DNA of 64,000 nt from Miscanthus floridulus (Eukaryota > Streptophyta > Magnoliopsida > Poales > Poaceae), in contig NC_089593.1 in NCBI RefSeq assembly GCF_019320115.1, positions 10,240,386 through 10,304,385 on the forward strand, given 5' to 3'. The notes below the pieces were generated by a model, which was given only the letters and a program-made list of their open reading frames with translations, was not told the DNA's origin and did not search any database. This document shows positions 22,782-35,720 of this stretch, piece by piece. A program made the position numbers and the translations under genes. Position 1 is the first letter of the stretch. Every line of letters begins with the position of its first letter.

Positions 22782-25700
22782 ATGCCTAATTTCCTAACAA
22801 TCCAAAAACCTGATATTAGGCAATTTTCTGTTAGTGGTTTTGCTGTTGCATTGAAGCCAAATGATTTTGATGGCACAAATTATAAGAGATGGTATGCTAA
22901 GATGGTCTTGTGGTTAACTGCTATAAATTGCTATTATATCGCATAGGGGAAACCCAAACAATTTACTCCTAAGGAGGAGCAAAGGTTCGTGGCTACCGAT
23001 AACCTATTTCAAGGCGCCATGATTAGCGCTCTTCATAGCAAATACGAGGACAATTACATCATATGTGCGACAGGAAAAGAGTTATGGGATGCATTTGATG
23101 CTCAGTTCGGTGTTTCTGATGCTGGTAGTTAGTTGTACGTTATGGAGCAGTTGTATGGCTAAAAAATAGTTGATAACCATTCAGTAGTGAAACAGGCTCA
23201 TAAGATACAGGCATTGGCTAAGGCACTCGAGCAATTTCCATACGTCTTGCCCGACAAGTTTGTGGTCGACCATATTATCGCTAAGTTGCCACCTTCTTAG
23301 AGGGATTTTACTACCTCTCTAAAGCACAAGAGACAACAGTTTAACGTGGCTGAGCTGATTGGGTCTCTTGATGTTGAGGAGAGGACGAGAGCAAAAGATG
23401 ATCATGGAAAAAGGAGTTGAGTCTTCTAGTGCTAATATGGTGCAGAAGAAAAATTCAGATGCATCTCGTAATAATAAGAAGAAGAACAAGCAAGAGAATA
23501 ACTCAAAGCCTAAGCAAACAACCACTTTTAGGAAGAAAAAGAACAAAAAAGGAGGTTGCTTTGTTTGCGGTAGTGAAGAGCATTGGACAAGTGTGTGTCC
23601 AGACCGCAAATTTAAGCAAGAAGAGAAAGCTACAAACATGGTTGTTAGCGAGGCTGAAGGAGGAACATCTGGGTATAGAAATTCTTTACCCACTGTTCTT
23701 TCAGTCTGTTATTCGCCTGAGTGGTGGATGGACACTGGGGCTAACATACATTTGTGTGCTAATGCTTCTTTGTTCACTTCTTATCAGGTCCGCGGGACTA
23801 GAGCCTTGCTAATGGGGAATGGGTCCCATGCGCGTGTTCTTGGCATTGGTACGGTCATTCTGAAGTTCACTTCGGGAAAGACAATGCTGTTAAAGAACGT
23901 GCAGCATGTCCCCTCCATAAAAAAGAATCTAGTTAGTGGCTCTCAATTGTGTTGAGATGGTTATAAAATTGTCTTTGAGGCCAATAAATGTGTTCTGTCG
24001 AAGTATGAGATATTTGTTGGAAAAGGTTATGATTGTGGAGGCTTGTTCCGCTTATCTTTGCATGATGATGTGTGTAATAAGGTTATGAACAATGCTATTA
24101 TCCCTAATGAGTCAAATATTTGGCATTCATGGCTTTATCATGTTAATTTTGGTTGTCTATCACGGCTAGCAAATCTGAATTTAATCTCAAAATTTAATCT
24201 AGTCAAAGGTTCTAAGTGACATGTGTGTGTGCAATCTAAGCAACCTCGCAAGCCTCACAAGGTAGTGGAGGCGAGGAACTTGGCACCATTAGAACTAGTT
24301 CATTTCGATCTATGTGAGATGAATGGAGAATTGACTAAAGGTGACAAAAGATGCTTCATGACATTTATAGATGATTGTACTAGATTTTGCTATGTGTACT
24401 TGCTAAAATCAAAAGATGAAGCATTGCATTATTTTAAGACCTATAAAGCTGAAGTAGAAAATCAACTTGAGAGGAAAATTAAATGGTTAAGGTCTGATCG
24501 TGGTGGAGAATACTTTTCAAGTGAATTTTTTGAATTCTACATAGAATATGGGATTATTCATGAGAGGACACCGCCATACTCACCACAATCCAATGGGATT
24601 GCCAAAAGAAGAATCGTACTCTAACTGAGTTGGTTAATGCCATGTTGAAGACAGCGGGACTATCTAAGGAATGGTGGGGTGAGGCTATTTTGATAGCGTG
24701 TCATGTTCTGAATAGAGTTCCTACAAAGAATAAAGATATCACACCATTCGAGGAATGAAAGAAGAAAAGATTAAATCTCTCTTATTTGCGCACTTGGGGT
24801 TGTTTGACCAAGGTGAATGTGCCAATTAACAAGAAGCGTAAACTTGGGCCTAAAACTGTTGACTGTGTATTCCTTGGTTATGCTATTCATAGTGTTGGAT
24901 ATAGGTTCGTAATAATAAAATCTAGAGTACCTGACATGCTTGTTGGTATTATAATGGAGTTCAGAGATGCTACATTTTTTTGAAAGTGAATTTCCTATAA
25001 AAAATGCACCTAACACTTCTAATCATGAAACTATAATACCCCATGGGCAATTTATTTCGATAAAACATTTTGAGGAACCCCCGGTGCAAAATCCTGAGGA
25101 GGATGACATTGTAGTCACTCGAAAGAGTAAGTGAAAAAGGACTACAAAGTCTTTTGGTGATGACTATATTGTGTACCTTGTGGATGACACATCAAGAACC
25201 ATTGAAGAAGCATATTCCTCTCCTGATGCTGACCTTTGGAAGGAAGTAGTATGAAGTGAGATGGATTCAATTATGTCTAATAGAACTTGGAAGGTTATCG
25301 AACGTCCTTATGGGTGTAAACCTATAGGATGCAAATGGGTGTTCAAGAAAAAGCATAGGCTTGATGGTACAATTGAGAGGTACAAGGCAAGGCTTGTGGC
25401 CAAGGGTTATACCCAGAAAGAAGGAGAATATTTCTTTGATACTTATTCACCTATTGCTCGATTGACTATAATTCGAGCGTTACTTTCCCTGGCAGTCTCA
25501 CATGGTCTTCTCGTTCATCAGATGGACATTAAGATAGCTTTCCTAAATGGAGAGTTAGAGGAGGAGATCTATATGGATCAGCCAGATGGATTTGTAGCAA
25601 ATGGTGAAGAAGGCATGGTGTGTAAATTATTGAAGTCCTTATATGGCCTTAAACATGCCCCTAAGCAATGGCATGAGAAGTTTGACAGCACTTTGACATC

Positions 25701-26720
25701 TGTCAGCTTTGTTATGAATGAAGCTAACAAATGTGTATACTATCAGTATGGTGAGGGTGAAGGTGTGATCTTGTGTTTGTACGTTGACGACATATTGATC
25801 TTTGGAACCAGCCTTGATGTGGGTTAAAGAATTTTTGTCTAATAATTTTGAGATGAAAGATTTAGGAGAGGCTGATGTTATTCTTAATATCAAGCTGTTA
25901 AGAAAAGGCAATGGTGGGGTTACACTTCTACAATCCCACTATGTGGAAAAGGTTTTAAGTCGCTTTAGGTTTAGTGACTATCAACCTTCTCCTATGCCAT
26001 ATGACCCTAGTGTGCTATTGAGGAAAAATCGAAGAATAGCAAGAGATCAATTGAGATACTCCCAAATTATTGGTTCGCTTATGTATCTGGCTAGTGCTAC
26101 AAGGCCTGATATCTCATTTGTTGTGAGCAAATTAAGCTGGTTTGTGTAAAATCCAGGAGATAGTCATTGGCGTGGTCTTGAGTGAGTAATGCGCTACCTG
26201 AGAGGTACTGTGAGCTATGGCATTCACTATACCAGGTACCGAAAGGTACTAGAGGGTTATTGTGATGCGAACTGGATATCTGATGCTGATGAGGTTCACG
26301 CCATAAGTGGATATGTGTTTCTGCTTAGAGGTGGTGCTGTTTCTTGGAAGTCTTGCAAACAGACCATCTTAACAAGGTCAACCAAGGAAGCAGAACTCAC
26401 AGCATTAGACACCTCCAGCGTTGAGGCCAAGTGGCTTCGTGAACTCCTTATGAATTTATCGGTAGTAGAAAAACCTATACCGGCTATTTCTATGAACTGT
26501 GATAACCAGGCTGTGATAATCTAGGTAAACAGTTCTAAGGATAACATAAAGTCCACAAGGCATGTTAAGAGGCGGCTAAAATCTATTAGAGAATTAAGAA
26601 ACTCCAGAGTGATAGCGTTGGACTATGTCCATACGTCTAAAAATCTGACGGATCAATTCACTAAAAGACTATCACGTAATGTGATAGATAATGCATCGAG
26701 TGAGATGGGCCTGAGACCCA
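22782..26720 (+). pseudogene. Copia gag-pol, broken by stops and frameshifts
   Basis: Gag (about 22782-23400) has in-frame stops where tryptophan or other codons are expected. A zinc knuckle '[14 protein letters not shown]' lies at about 23560-23602. The protease active site 'WWMDTGA' is near 23722-23745. Pre-integrase and integrase (24120-24720) carry 'HFDLCEMNG', 'TFIDDCTR' and 'SDRGGEY'. Reverse transcriptase (25261-26150) carries 'GCKWVFKKK', 'QMDIKIAFLNGELEEEIYMD' and 'YVDDILIFG', with a frameshift near 25825. RNase H (26189-26700) has 'GYCDANWISDADEVHAISGY' and 'TKEAELTA'. At least six stops or frame changes separate these parts. Confidence 0.92.
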
Positions 26721-27266
26721 CACGAAGTCTACCATGGTGATAACATGTTCTATGTGATTGGAGATCCCATGAAGTAGGATGGTGAAACAAGCCAGCGGTA
26801 GACTGTGAGGAAAGACCTTAACTAGGCCCATGTCGGATGCACGTCTTTCCTTTGTTGTAAGGCAGGTTTGTTTTTACCTTAATGTATTTCAAGTGGCTTG
26901 CTTAAGCAAAGATATTGTCCTACAGAACATCTTTTGAGGAATACACCTATATGAGTTCGACTGCTAGTCACAGTCTATGAGATTTGGGTGATCTCTAGAT
27001 ACACATAAAAGGCCCAGAAGTATGTCTAATATGCTCCAACCAGAGGGGATACTTTAGGCAACCTAGCTAGTATCAGTAAAGGACTTAGGTGAAACTTATT
27101 TCACACAAAACTGTCAATTCAAGGCATAGTCCATTTTTCATTTGTGAAGATGTGTAACCTCTGTTCTAGATGGATGTTCAACTTAACAGTCTCCATCGAA
27201 ACACTGGTATATTAAACAATAGATAATTGAGAGCATTTTATATACGCCATAGAATTTGGTAGGGAT

Positions 27267-28134
27267 TGTTAGATTTAATGTGGGTATGACCCATATTTTA
27301 TTTAATAATTAAATCAAATAAATTTTAAGGCCATATTAGATGCTAGGTGCAATAAAATGGTGGACTGAATGTAGTTGATGGCTAAACTTGTAACGATCAT
27401 AGTTATGGCTGCGGTTACTAGTAACTCCTATGGTTATGGTTGTAGTTACTAGTAACCCCCATGTTTATGGCAGAGGTTACTAGTAAGTGATGGACGCTTC
27501 ATGATGTTTCATGACGTCCAAGTTCATCCTCTACACTTCATCTCCTACCTTCAGTGCTTATAAAAGGAGCGCTTGCCTTCAGCTGTGCAGACAAAAAAAA
27601 CAAGATACAACACCATTGTTCTTCTGTTGAGTTGCTCCCAAGTTTTCTCCATCCCAATCCTCTGCGCGCACAGAGAGTTGAGAGAGCAAGCCTCCGAAAC
27701 CGCTGTCAGCATCTGTGACACCTGCTCAGGTGTGCGGGCAATCAGTTTTTGGGAAGCGTCTCTGTGACTGCTCGCTTGTTCCTGGTGACTGCCGACATCT
27801 TCTTCTTCTTCCTTGGATTGTCTACTTCCCGGTGGACGTTCGAGGGACTGCACTGCGATCCTCGTCCTACATCGATTGTGGTCTGCGACATCGAGCAACG
27901 CACTATGTTGACTAGTGCGCGTGGAGCCACCGGTGCCTTGAGCATGGGTCCCTCGCTGGGTATACTTCTAATCTTACTGTTTCTATGTTCAGTAAGGTTT
28001 TTGTGCTTTTAAACATGATCAATTTGTTCATCATAGTTGCCACTAGTTGTTTACACATGCACATATTTGTTGTCACGAATTTACTGTTATTTTTCTAGAT
28101 TAAATTAAACACAAAAATGCATAATTTCCTAACA
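27267..28134 (+). repeat. 3' LTR of the copia element
   Basis: The full LTR is 868 bp, from 'tgttagattt' to 'cctaaca'. It contains three copies of a 'ttactagtaa' palindrome in U3 (about 27413-27485) and a TATA box at 27559-27567. It is the intact reference for the damaged 5' copy. Confidence 0.92.
27559..27567 (+). promoter_or_regulatory. TATA box of the 3' LTR
   Basis: 'tataaaagg' is at the same LTR position as in the 5' copy. If active it would direct readout into sequence beyond 28134. Confidence 0.6.
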
Positions 28135-29289
28135 ATTACATATACATCACAGGAGTCACAAAGTAGGCAACAAACAAAAGATTTGATACTAGCAAACTAA
28201 ACAGGGACAGCACACCGTGCCGGACCGGGAATAGTGCCTAACTAACAGAGCCATACTCTTTCAATAATAATAGCATATCATCTTATGACCTATTTATCAT
28301 AGCTCCAAGTACAATATCCATACACCGTTTACAGTATGATAAAAGAAAGTGGCTCGCTCGACTCCTCATTCGGCATTCAATGGAGCAACAATCCCCTGCG
28401 GCTCCACTGCAGGAATAGAAAATTCTGTTCTATGCTTAATGCTGAGTTACTACTAATATTCATGAATTGTTTAGGTAATTTTAATAATAGTAGAGACGGG
28501 TAATTTAGATTTAAATACTCAGGGTTATTTATTATAGGTAAGTTAGTCTTTTCTACGACAAAAGTGTATATAGAAGTATTTTTTATTCTTTTATAATGAT
28601 ATATATGTTTGGTAATATAATTTAGGTTCAGGAATCTTATTTGTAATAATAGCGGAGGTAGTGGAGGTGCATAATTTAGATACATAGTTAGGGAGATACT
28701 TTATATTATTTTCCATAATGACATGTGAGCAGTTTAGAGGTTACTTTTGGTTATTTATCTTAGTTGGAAATAAAATACTTTCATAAAGTATAACTTATTA
28801 TTCTGAAAATAATATATACTTTTACATAGTACTTGTCATCAACTCATAATCCTACATGAGCAAGAAATTACAAGGATACAAGTATTCAAAGTCTATGCAT
28901 AAATTTGAGACCCGCATAATTGATTAAATTACTTATCTTGGCTTCCCCTCTTAAACCTTTGATTAGTTTAAGAAATATTTTAGTACTTATGTCTCTTATA
29001 AAATTGGTAGCCCATGCATCACCACGGTTGACGGATTAGTAAATGGGTAATTTAGATGTTTTTTAACACAGGAAAGAGCTTATATTTCATCATAAACATG
29101 TTTACAATCGGCGTCTAAGGCTTCCGACACGCAGGCCGGGACAGCTTCAGACAAAAAACAAGAAGAAAAAACTATCCTGCTAATTTTCCCTAGAGCATGA
29201 GCCACTCCATTAGCACTCCTGTGACATTTTGTGACTTTGAAATCTCGGAATGATCTCAACATTTCTTTTGCCACTTCAACAATGATGCA

Positions 29290-32200
29290 TGTGACACCCT
29301 AGGTGTCAATTTTAAGTTAAGCAGTGGATTAAGTCTAATCTAAACAAGTCAGAGAATGATTATGAGCTTTAGTTTAACACTTTGCAAGTGGTGACAGAGG
29401 TGGAGTCAAACTTTTTCATTTGAGACCTAACTCAAAATTGTTTTGAAAGGCAGAAGCAAACTTCTTTTGGTTGACTTGTAATCTTTTCAAAATGTGCATT
29501 GAATATTGTTAATCATGTCCCTCGCGAATTGAGTTAATAAAACCTTGACCATGATCACCATCAAGCACAATCATCAAGCATTGTGGCATAAATACATTTC
29601 ATGTTTCAAGTATAGCTTTCATATCTTAAGTGATGTGTGCATGAAATGTTGACAATAATATTGATTAAGATACTTTGTGATTTTTGGATTGTAATTTCCT
29701 TAAACAAATAAAATTTTGCTAAAATAAACTTTGCTATACAAAGTGTGTGCTATCTTATAGAATCAAAGTTGTGTTATGTTTTCAAGTCAAGCGTGTTCAA
29801 ACTTGAGCTCCAAATTTGAATTCAGCACTGTTTTTCAAACCTAGCAATTTTAACTAATTCCCTGGTTCACAGTAATGAGATTCAAAGTTTGGAGAATTAT
29901 TAAAATGAATTTCAAAAATAAACTTTGTGCAATTTTGGTACTGTTTCAAAGCTTGAAGTCTGAACTTTGTTAATGTGCTATTAGTTGTGATGTTTGATAG
30001 ATGTTTGACCATTAATTAATTACCTAAAGTAACAAACTGTTTTCAAAATTCGAAACTGAATTCAGTTTGAGTTTGCATGTATTGATTTCAAAATTCAATA
30101 TCTTTCAAACCAGTGAGAGTTTCATGTTAGTCCTTTAAGAAAAGTTGTTGTGCTCATGTAGCTCTACAACCTAGGAAAATTGGTTTGATCTTTTGTGGTT
30201 TGAATCAAGAGATAGAGAGAGAGAAAGTAACGCTGTCAGTCGTGAACAGTAACATCGAGCAGCAGGCAGCCAGCCTGCTCACCGCCGTCCGCCGTGGCCT
30301 TCTCGTCGATTCCTCGCGCGTGGGCACATTGCTGGCCGCATGGACGTCTCGAGCAGATTCTGGCGAGTTGGGAGAAGCCATATTTGTCTTCTTAAGCGCC
30401 CGATCGCCGGCCAACTCCTTCTTTTCCTCTTCCACTTCGCCGCCAGCCACCTCGGCTTTGCCGGCCGATTTCGCCGCCGTCACGCCACCTCCATCCAATT
30501 ACTCTCGTAGACAGAACTGCCACCTCCTTGCGCACCTCCATAGCTTTCTCGAGTCAGCCCTCTCTGCCAGAATCAACCGTACGCGCCAAATTCCGCCGCC
30601 ATGGCCGTCCGCCATCGCCGCCGCGAGCTCCTCGCCGTGGCCAGGCCACTCGGGTTGCTCTCTCTCTCACATATCGCTTGCGCTAGCTTCACCTTGATGC
30701 AAAGATTTGTGATTGGCTCTCCCTTTTCTCCGTTGGTGCACAGGATGCCCAAATCGGCCGCCGGCCGGTCGAACCCCGCCGTCCTCTGTTTCGTATAGCG
30801 AGAGGAAGGAGAAGATAGAAATAGAAGCTTTTCTAGGGTTCCCATGTAAATATCGTGACTCATATGAATAGTAGCGCATAGTGTTGTTTATATCGTGTTA
30901 AATTAGAAAAAGTACAGGGCCCCCGTCGGAAAGATACGCGCCAGTCTGGTTGGGCCGCGTGGGCCGGCCTAGCTGGCTGGGCCCGCGTGCACCTGGGCCA
31001 CTTGGCCGCCCAGCTTGGGCCGAGCTGGGCCACTTTGGGCCCGAGGCCCTTTTTCTTTTTTTCATGCTTTGCTAAATTCCATAAATAGGCTGAATCTTGT
31101 AAAATTCATAACTAATTGTAGAAAAATGCTAAAAATGTGAAACTTGTTTTGTTAGTTTTTTATTGAAGTGCTCTACCTGTTAGAAGTATAAAGTTTTCTG
31201 TTTCATAACTTTTTGTATGCAGTACTGTTTATCCAAGTTAATTGCTCCTTAAACTTGTAAAATGTAAAAAAAAAATGAAGCTAGGAATGTCCTAAAAATG
31301 TTATTCCAGTTTCGTTAGCTTTGTTTTGACATGTGCTAGCTATGAAAAATACAAAACCTACTGTTTGGCCAACTTCCATGTGCAATATTGTTTTCCATAG
31401 GAAATTACATGTTTAATTTGTATTCCTTGTATTCCGTGATATATATATCAAATTGGTATGAAATTTATATAGTATACCAGTTATAGCATGTATGTGCTGC
31501 TGTGTTTTTTCTGAGTACCAGATTTGTACAACAAATGGCCTTTTTTCTTTTTGCATCTTGTTTGTTATCTATATACAATGATGAGCATGCTAATAATAGA
31601 ATAGAATGCAATCTTAACTTGTCTATACATGCTACTTGTTGCTTGTCTAGCTTTTACCCTTTCATGGTGAATGGATATGTGATCATGTTGTGGTGTTTTT
31701 GTGAAACCTTGTTGATGTGCTAAACCTACCTAGAACCAGTATGTTTTAGGTGAAATGAAATCTTTGCCTTCTCTACGAAGAAGAGATATACACCTACTCG
31801 ATAAAAAGAATTAAAAGTTGAATACCGTCTTGCCATTTCCATGTTGTATGTTTAGTAGTAGAACCTTGATCATGATTGACATGGCTAGGTTTGGTGTTAC
31901 CCACATCAACCCTAGTGCTTTTGTTTGATACTAAACTTAATTAGTTCTCGATAGATAAATGTTACGGTGTTGTCTTATTGCTATCTTAGCATGACAAATT
32001 CGTGTGATGTTTAGTTGGCACTTTATTCATCCATGTGCCTAGGTTAATATTGTTATGACCTTATACTTGTCCTTGTTTGCAATCGCGTCATGTTTTGGTT
32101 TTGCTCTTTCTCATATGCACGCATTGCATCTTTGTATATATTATATAGGTACGCTAGATGTATGACGAAAGGGTGAAGAACGTGGTGCTAAAACCAACCA

Positions 32201-33820
32201 AAAGGCGATGTTGGTGAACGGATCCAAAATATGGGAGGACCCCAGGAATACATGTCAGGCAAGAGATACTCGCCAAGTGAATATCATCTAACAAACACTG
32301 ACCTAGTGTTGAACTTCAGGCAAGCCCCGGAGTATTCCAAGCCTCCTACCTCTCTTTTAAAATACACCTGAGTTTATATTTTGTATTGTGCATTAAGTAT
32401 AGGAGTTGAATTAAAACCCATTGCTGCATGTCTTACCTTGTCTACAATATATATATATATATATATGTGTGTGTGTATCCTTACTAGTATGTATAGGTCG
32501 CTCTATGCTTAGCTATGCTTAGACCGATAGAAGTCGGGTGATTTCCTGTCGCCTACGAGACATAGGTGGCTACTCTGACACGGTTGGCTATATTTGCTAT
32601 CGTGGAAAAGAACTAGGTAATAATGGATAACTGGAGACCGGACGGGATCTGGTACTATTATGGTTGTTGTTGATGTCGGCTAGGCATGTATTCTTTGATC
32701 CCGTCTGTGTCATTTAAGCACCGCTTCGTTGTCGGACCTTAGTTGAGATTGAAGGTACCAAACACATAACAGGGCCCTGAGTTATAGTTGACTGTGAAGC
32801 CGATTAGCTCATTCGAGCTGAGTATATTGGACCGTTAGCATTGCTGGGAGGAGAGCCCGAAGAAAGGGGACTGGTCCAAGACCATGTTTGCTACGAGCTT
32901 CGAGCAATTCATGTGAGGATAGGGGATCATGAGTTTTGCGAAACGGTCCAGACTCACCGCCGAATGGAGTGAATGGTGCCCCCACGTGAGCTAATGTGGG
33001 CTCGTATGGGTGTGTGTTTGGGATTGCCCAGCTAGATGTAATCGATTCGAATCACCGTATCTCCCGGTTAGTGAGAAACTTGGTCATTGTCTGGTAGTCT
33101 TAGTAACTGATGAAACATGATGGTTCTGTTGATCATGATAATTGAATATGGTTACTATTGTGATACTTATTAATCAAATGATTGTTACAGGATAGATGTA
33201 AACTTAGCTATAATTGGCTTCACTGAACTTGATGCTAAAATATTGAAAGTAAGGACTTACATAGTAAGCTCATTTGCAAAAGATTATGCTATCCAACTAG
33301 CTCCACCAAATAAACCATGCATATCATTAGAGTCTTCATTTTTCTCCTGTCGGGTAAGTCTTGCTGAGTACAATTGAGTATTTAGAGTTTTATCTCACCC
33401 TGTTGCAGGTGAAGTGCTATGTCTGCTGAAGGTGGTGACTAAGTACCGGTGGGCTGGGCTATTCTGTATTTGCTTCTCATCTATGCTTTTGTTGGAGGGT
33501 GTCATCAGAGCTAGCAATATGATTCAAAATTATGATTTGATAATTATTTCAAAGTTATGTTGTTTTAACCTATTGGATTTAAAACTGAACTTGTATTAAT
33601 TATTTGTGACCCTATTGTAATATTATTTCCGCTGCAAACTCTATGTATGTGATAGGTATTTGCTTAATCAAGTACGATCTTAGTTGTGAAGTTGATTTAT
33701 CGAGGCCTTTATGGTACTCGATGAACTACTGGGTTTATATAAGTGACGGTATACGTGTGTCAACGTGTTTAACGGGGACATTCATACTTAATCTTGTATA
33801 AATTGAGCGGTTCTGTCACA
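29290..33820 (+). mobile_element. Solo LTR of a gypsy-type retrotransposon, 4.5 kb, with 5-bp target duplication
   Basis: The segment starts 'tgtgacaccctaggtgtc' and ends 'gcggttctgtcaca'. It is flanked by atgca at 29285-29289 and atgca at 33821-33825. No gag-pol domain or internal direct LTR pair is seen. Typical LTR words such as 'gtaagtcttgctgagtac' and 'tgttgcagg' lie near its end (33350-33410). It cuts the host LINE RNase H domain into two parts. An open frame at 30185-30697 translates to low-complexity sequence and is not called a gene. Confidence 0.8.
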
Positions 33821-34366
33821 ATGCAGCTAGGGGATCGATTTGTGTATTACAATTTAGAGCCTGAACCGTAGCAATGTTGTCAGATTCCACCCATATGGGT
33901 CCTGTGAAGGTCGATAGAGCCTTACGAACTAGTCCACCCCTGAGAAGACCACCATACTCAGATGATTCCTTGCAACATAACCCAGCCCTGTTTGTCGTGT
34001 CATAGGATCAGAGCCTGCATCTACATTAAGTTTGATCCATTCCGGAGGGTGGGTGTCCATGGAAACCTTCTCTGGTTCGTTGTTTTTGGACCATTCTGGT
34101 ACAGGGTATCTATATTAGATGGGCAGGGGGTTTTCCCTTTTACATCGGCTGGAGGTGTAGTAGCCCCTTCAATATGCAGGCAAAGGAGATAATTTTCCAA
34201 AAAATCAACTGAAACTGAGATGGGGCATTGGCCATTCCCAAAAACATTGTTGTTCCGGTGATTCCCAAAAACATTGTCGTTCTGGTGATGCCAGATTCTC
34301 CAAAACAGCAGCATCAGCTTTACTTTTATGTCTTTGTTGACGCTATTGAGAAGAGCTAAAATCCAA

Positions 34367-35720
34367 GAGGGAATTATGTATTTGGCACTGAAACAAAGCG
34401 GTCTTTCGTATTTGGCACTTAAAAATTCGAACTTCTTTATATGGCACCAAGTTAAATTTTCTTCCCTATACGGCACTACCGTCCATTCGATCCATTCATA
34501 TGTTAGTTGACTATTTTGACCGTGTCAGTTTTTTCTTAGTGTGACCAACATACCCTCTGTTACTCACGCATCCAATTTCTCCCTCGACTTCCCGAGCGGC
34601 CGAGCGCTCATGTCTCCCGTGACTTTCTTCCCCGAAAAAAAAAACATCAAACCCTAGATTGATGGAAGAATGAGGAGACGATGGAGCAGAGGATCTCGCG
34701 GCCGGCGGCGCCCAGCACCAGCTGCACCACGACCTCACCCGGCGGAGCCAGGCCGTGGCACGGGCCAGCGCTCCAGCCAGCCCGTGGCGTGGCAGAGGCG
34801 GTGCGGCCCCTCCGGCCAGACAGCAGCGGGGCAGAGGCGGCGCGGTGGCGGCTCCCGGCACACAGGTCACGGGGCAGCCTCCCCAGGCCAGATCAGGAGG
34901 ATTGCGGGGGCATGTTCTTGGATCTGGAACGGGATAGAGTTTTCTTGCAGTTGTTATTTTTGAGATTTGCAATGCTTTTTTTTGTGCTAACCCAGTTCAG
35001 CTGGCTATATCATCCAACAGCTTGGGAAGACAAGCAGTGCTCCCAGCGAAGTCCTTTATTGAATAATTCGTAGTTTTGGTGATTGAGCGAGAAATATGAG
35101 TACTTGTATACTTCTAATATTCAATTGTGGAGAACTCTAGATGATTGGCTGTGACACTAGATGCTCAAACATGTACTATTCTAAGCATTTGTGGAGAAAT
35201 ATTTGTTTGTTGTTGTCTTCATGTCTTGCGATGATCTGAAAAGAATATAGGACTGACCAAACTGAGATGAGCGAGAGTCTAAACTGCATCAAACAATTTC
35301 TGACCAAGCTAACTAGATAGGGCAAATCCCTCCCATGCTAAGCTTACCCCAGCGGGACCTGCTCTTGCCTTATAATTTAAAATTTATTATTTATTTATTT
35401 GCAGACTTCGATTATCAAAATCCTATGTTTTAGTTCACAATATATTTGTGATATTTATAATTTTCTTATTTGACAACCTGTTCATCTATTATTTTCCTAT
35501 TTGGCATCATGTATTTCTGCTACAAAGAAGAGCATTCATGTTATTTTACCATACACTTGACGTCGTTACTAGCCCAAATGGACGGCAGTGCTATCTAGGA
35601 AGGAAATTTTAACTTAATGCTAGATAAAAAAAGTTTAAATTTTTTTAGTGCCAAATACAAAAGACTAATTTGTTTTAGTGCCAAATACATAATTCCTGAC
35701 GCCAAATACATAATTCCCTC
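34367..35720. mobile_element. TIR element (about 1.35 kb) of unknown superfamily inside the LINE
   Basis: The left end is gagggaattatgtatttggc (34367-34386), and the right end (35701-35720) is its exact reverse complement, a 20-bp perfect terminal inverted repeat. The 'tttggcact' and 'agtgccaaa' words are repeated further in on both sides. The interior has a GC-rich stretch (34680-34930) without a recognisable domain. The LINE coding sequence resumes on both sides. No clear target duplication is visible. Confidence 0.7.

Larger units (their letters stand above)
18423..22799 (+). repeat. 5' LTR of the copia element, interrupted
   Basis: Bases 18423-18816 match the start of the 3' LTR and 22626-22799 match its end. 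The middle of the LTR, equivalent to about 27663-27957 of the 3' copy, is missing and replaced by about 3.8 kb of other sequence. Confidence 0.88.
18423..28134 (+). mobile_element. Decayed Ty1/copia LTR retrotransposon with 5-bp target duplication
   Basis: The LTRs begin 'tgttagatttaatg' and end 'atttcctaaca'. The flanks are attac at 18418-18422 and attac at 28135-28139, a perfect 5-bp target duplication. Between the LTRs the domain order is gag, protease, integrase, reverse transcriptase, RNase H, which defines the copia superfamily. The 5' LTR carries a 3.8-kb foreign insert. My hand alignment of the shared first 390 bases of the two LTRs gives about 7 percent difference, so at commonly used grass rates the insertion would be a few million years old. 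Stops and frameshifts make it non-autonomous. Confidence 0.93.

Noticed and set aside
30185..30863. 170-codon plus-strand frame and a minus-strand companion
   Set aside because: They lie in the GC-rich part of a solo LTR; low-complexity translation without domain matches.
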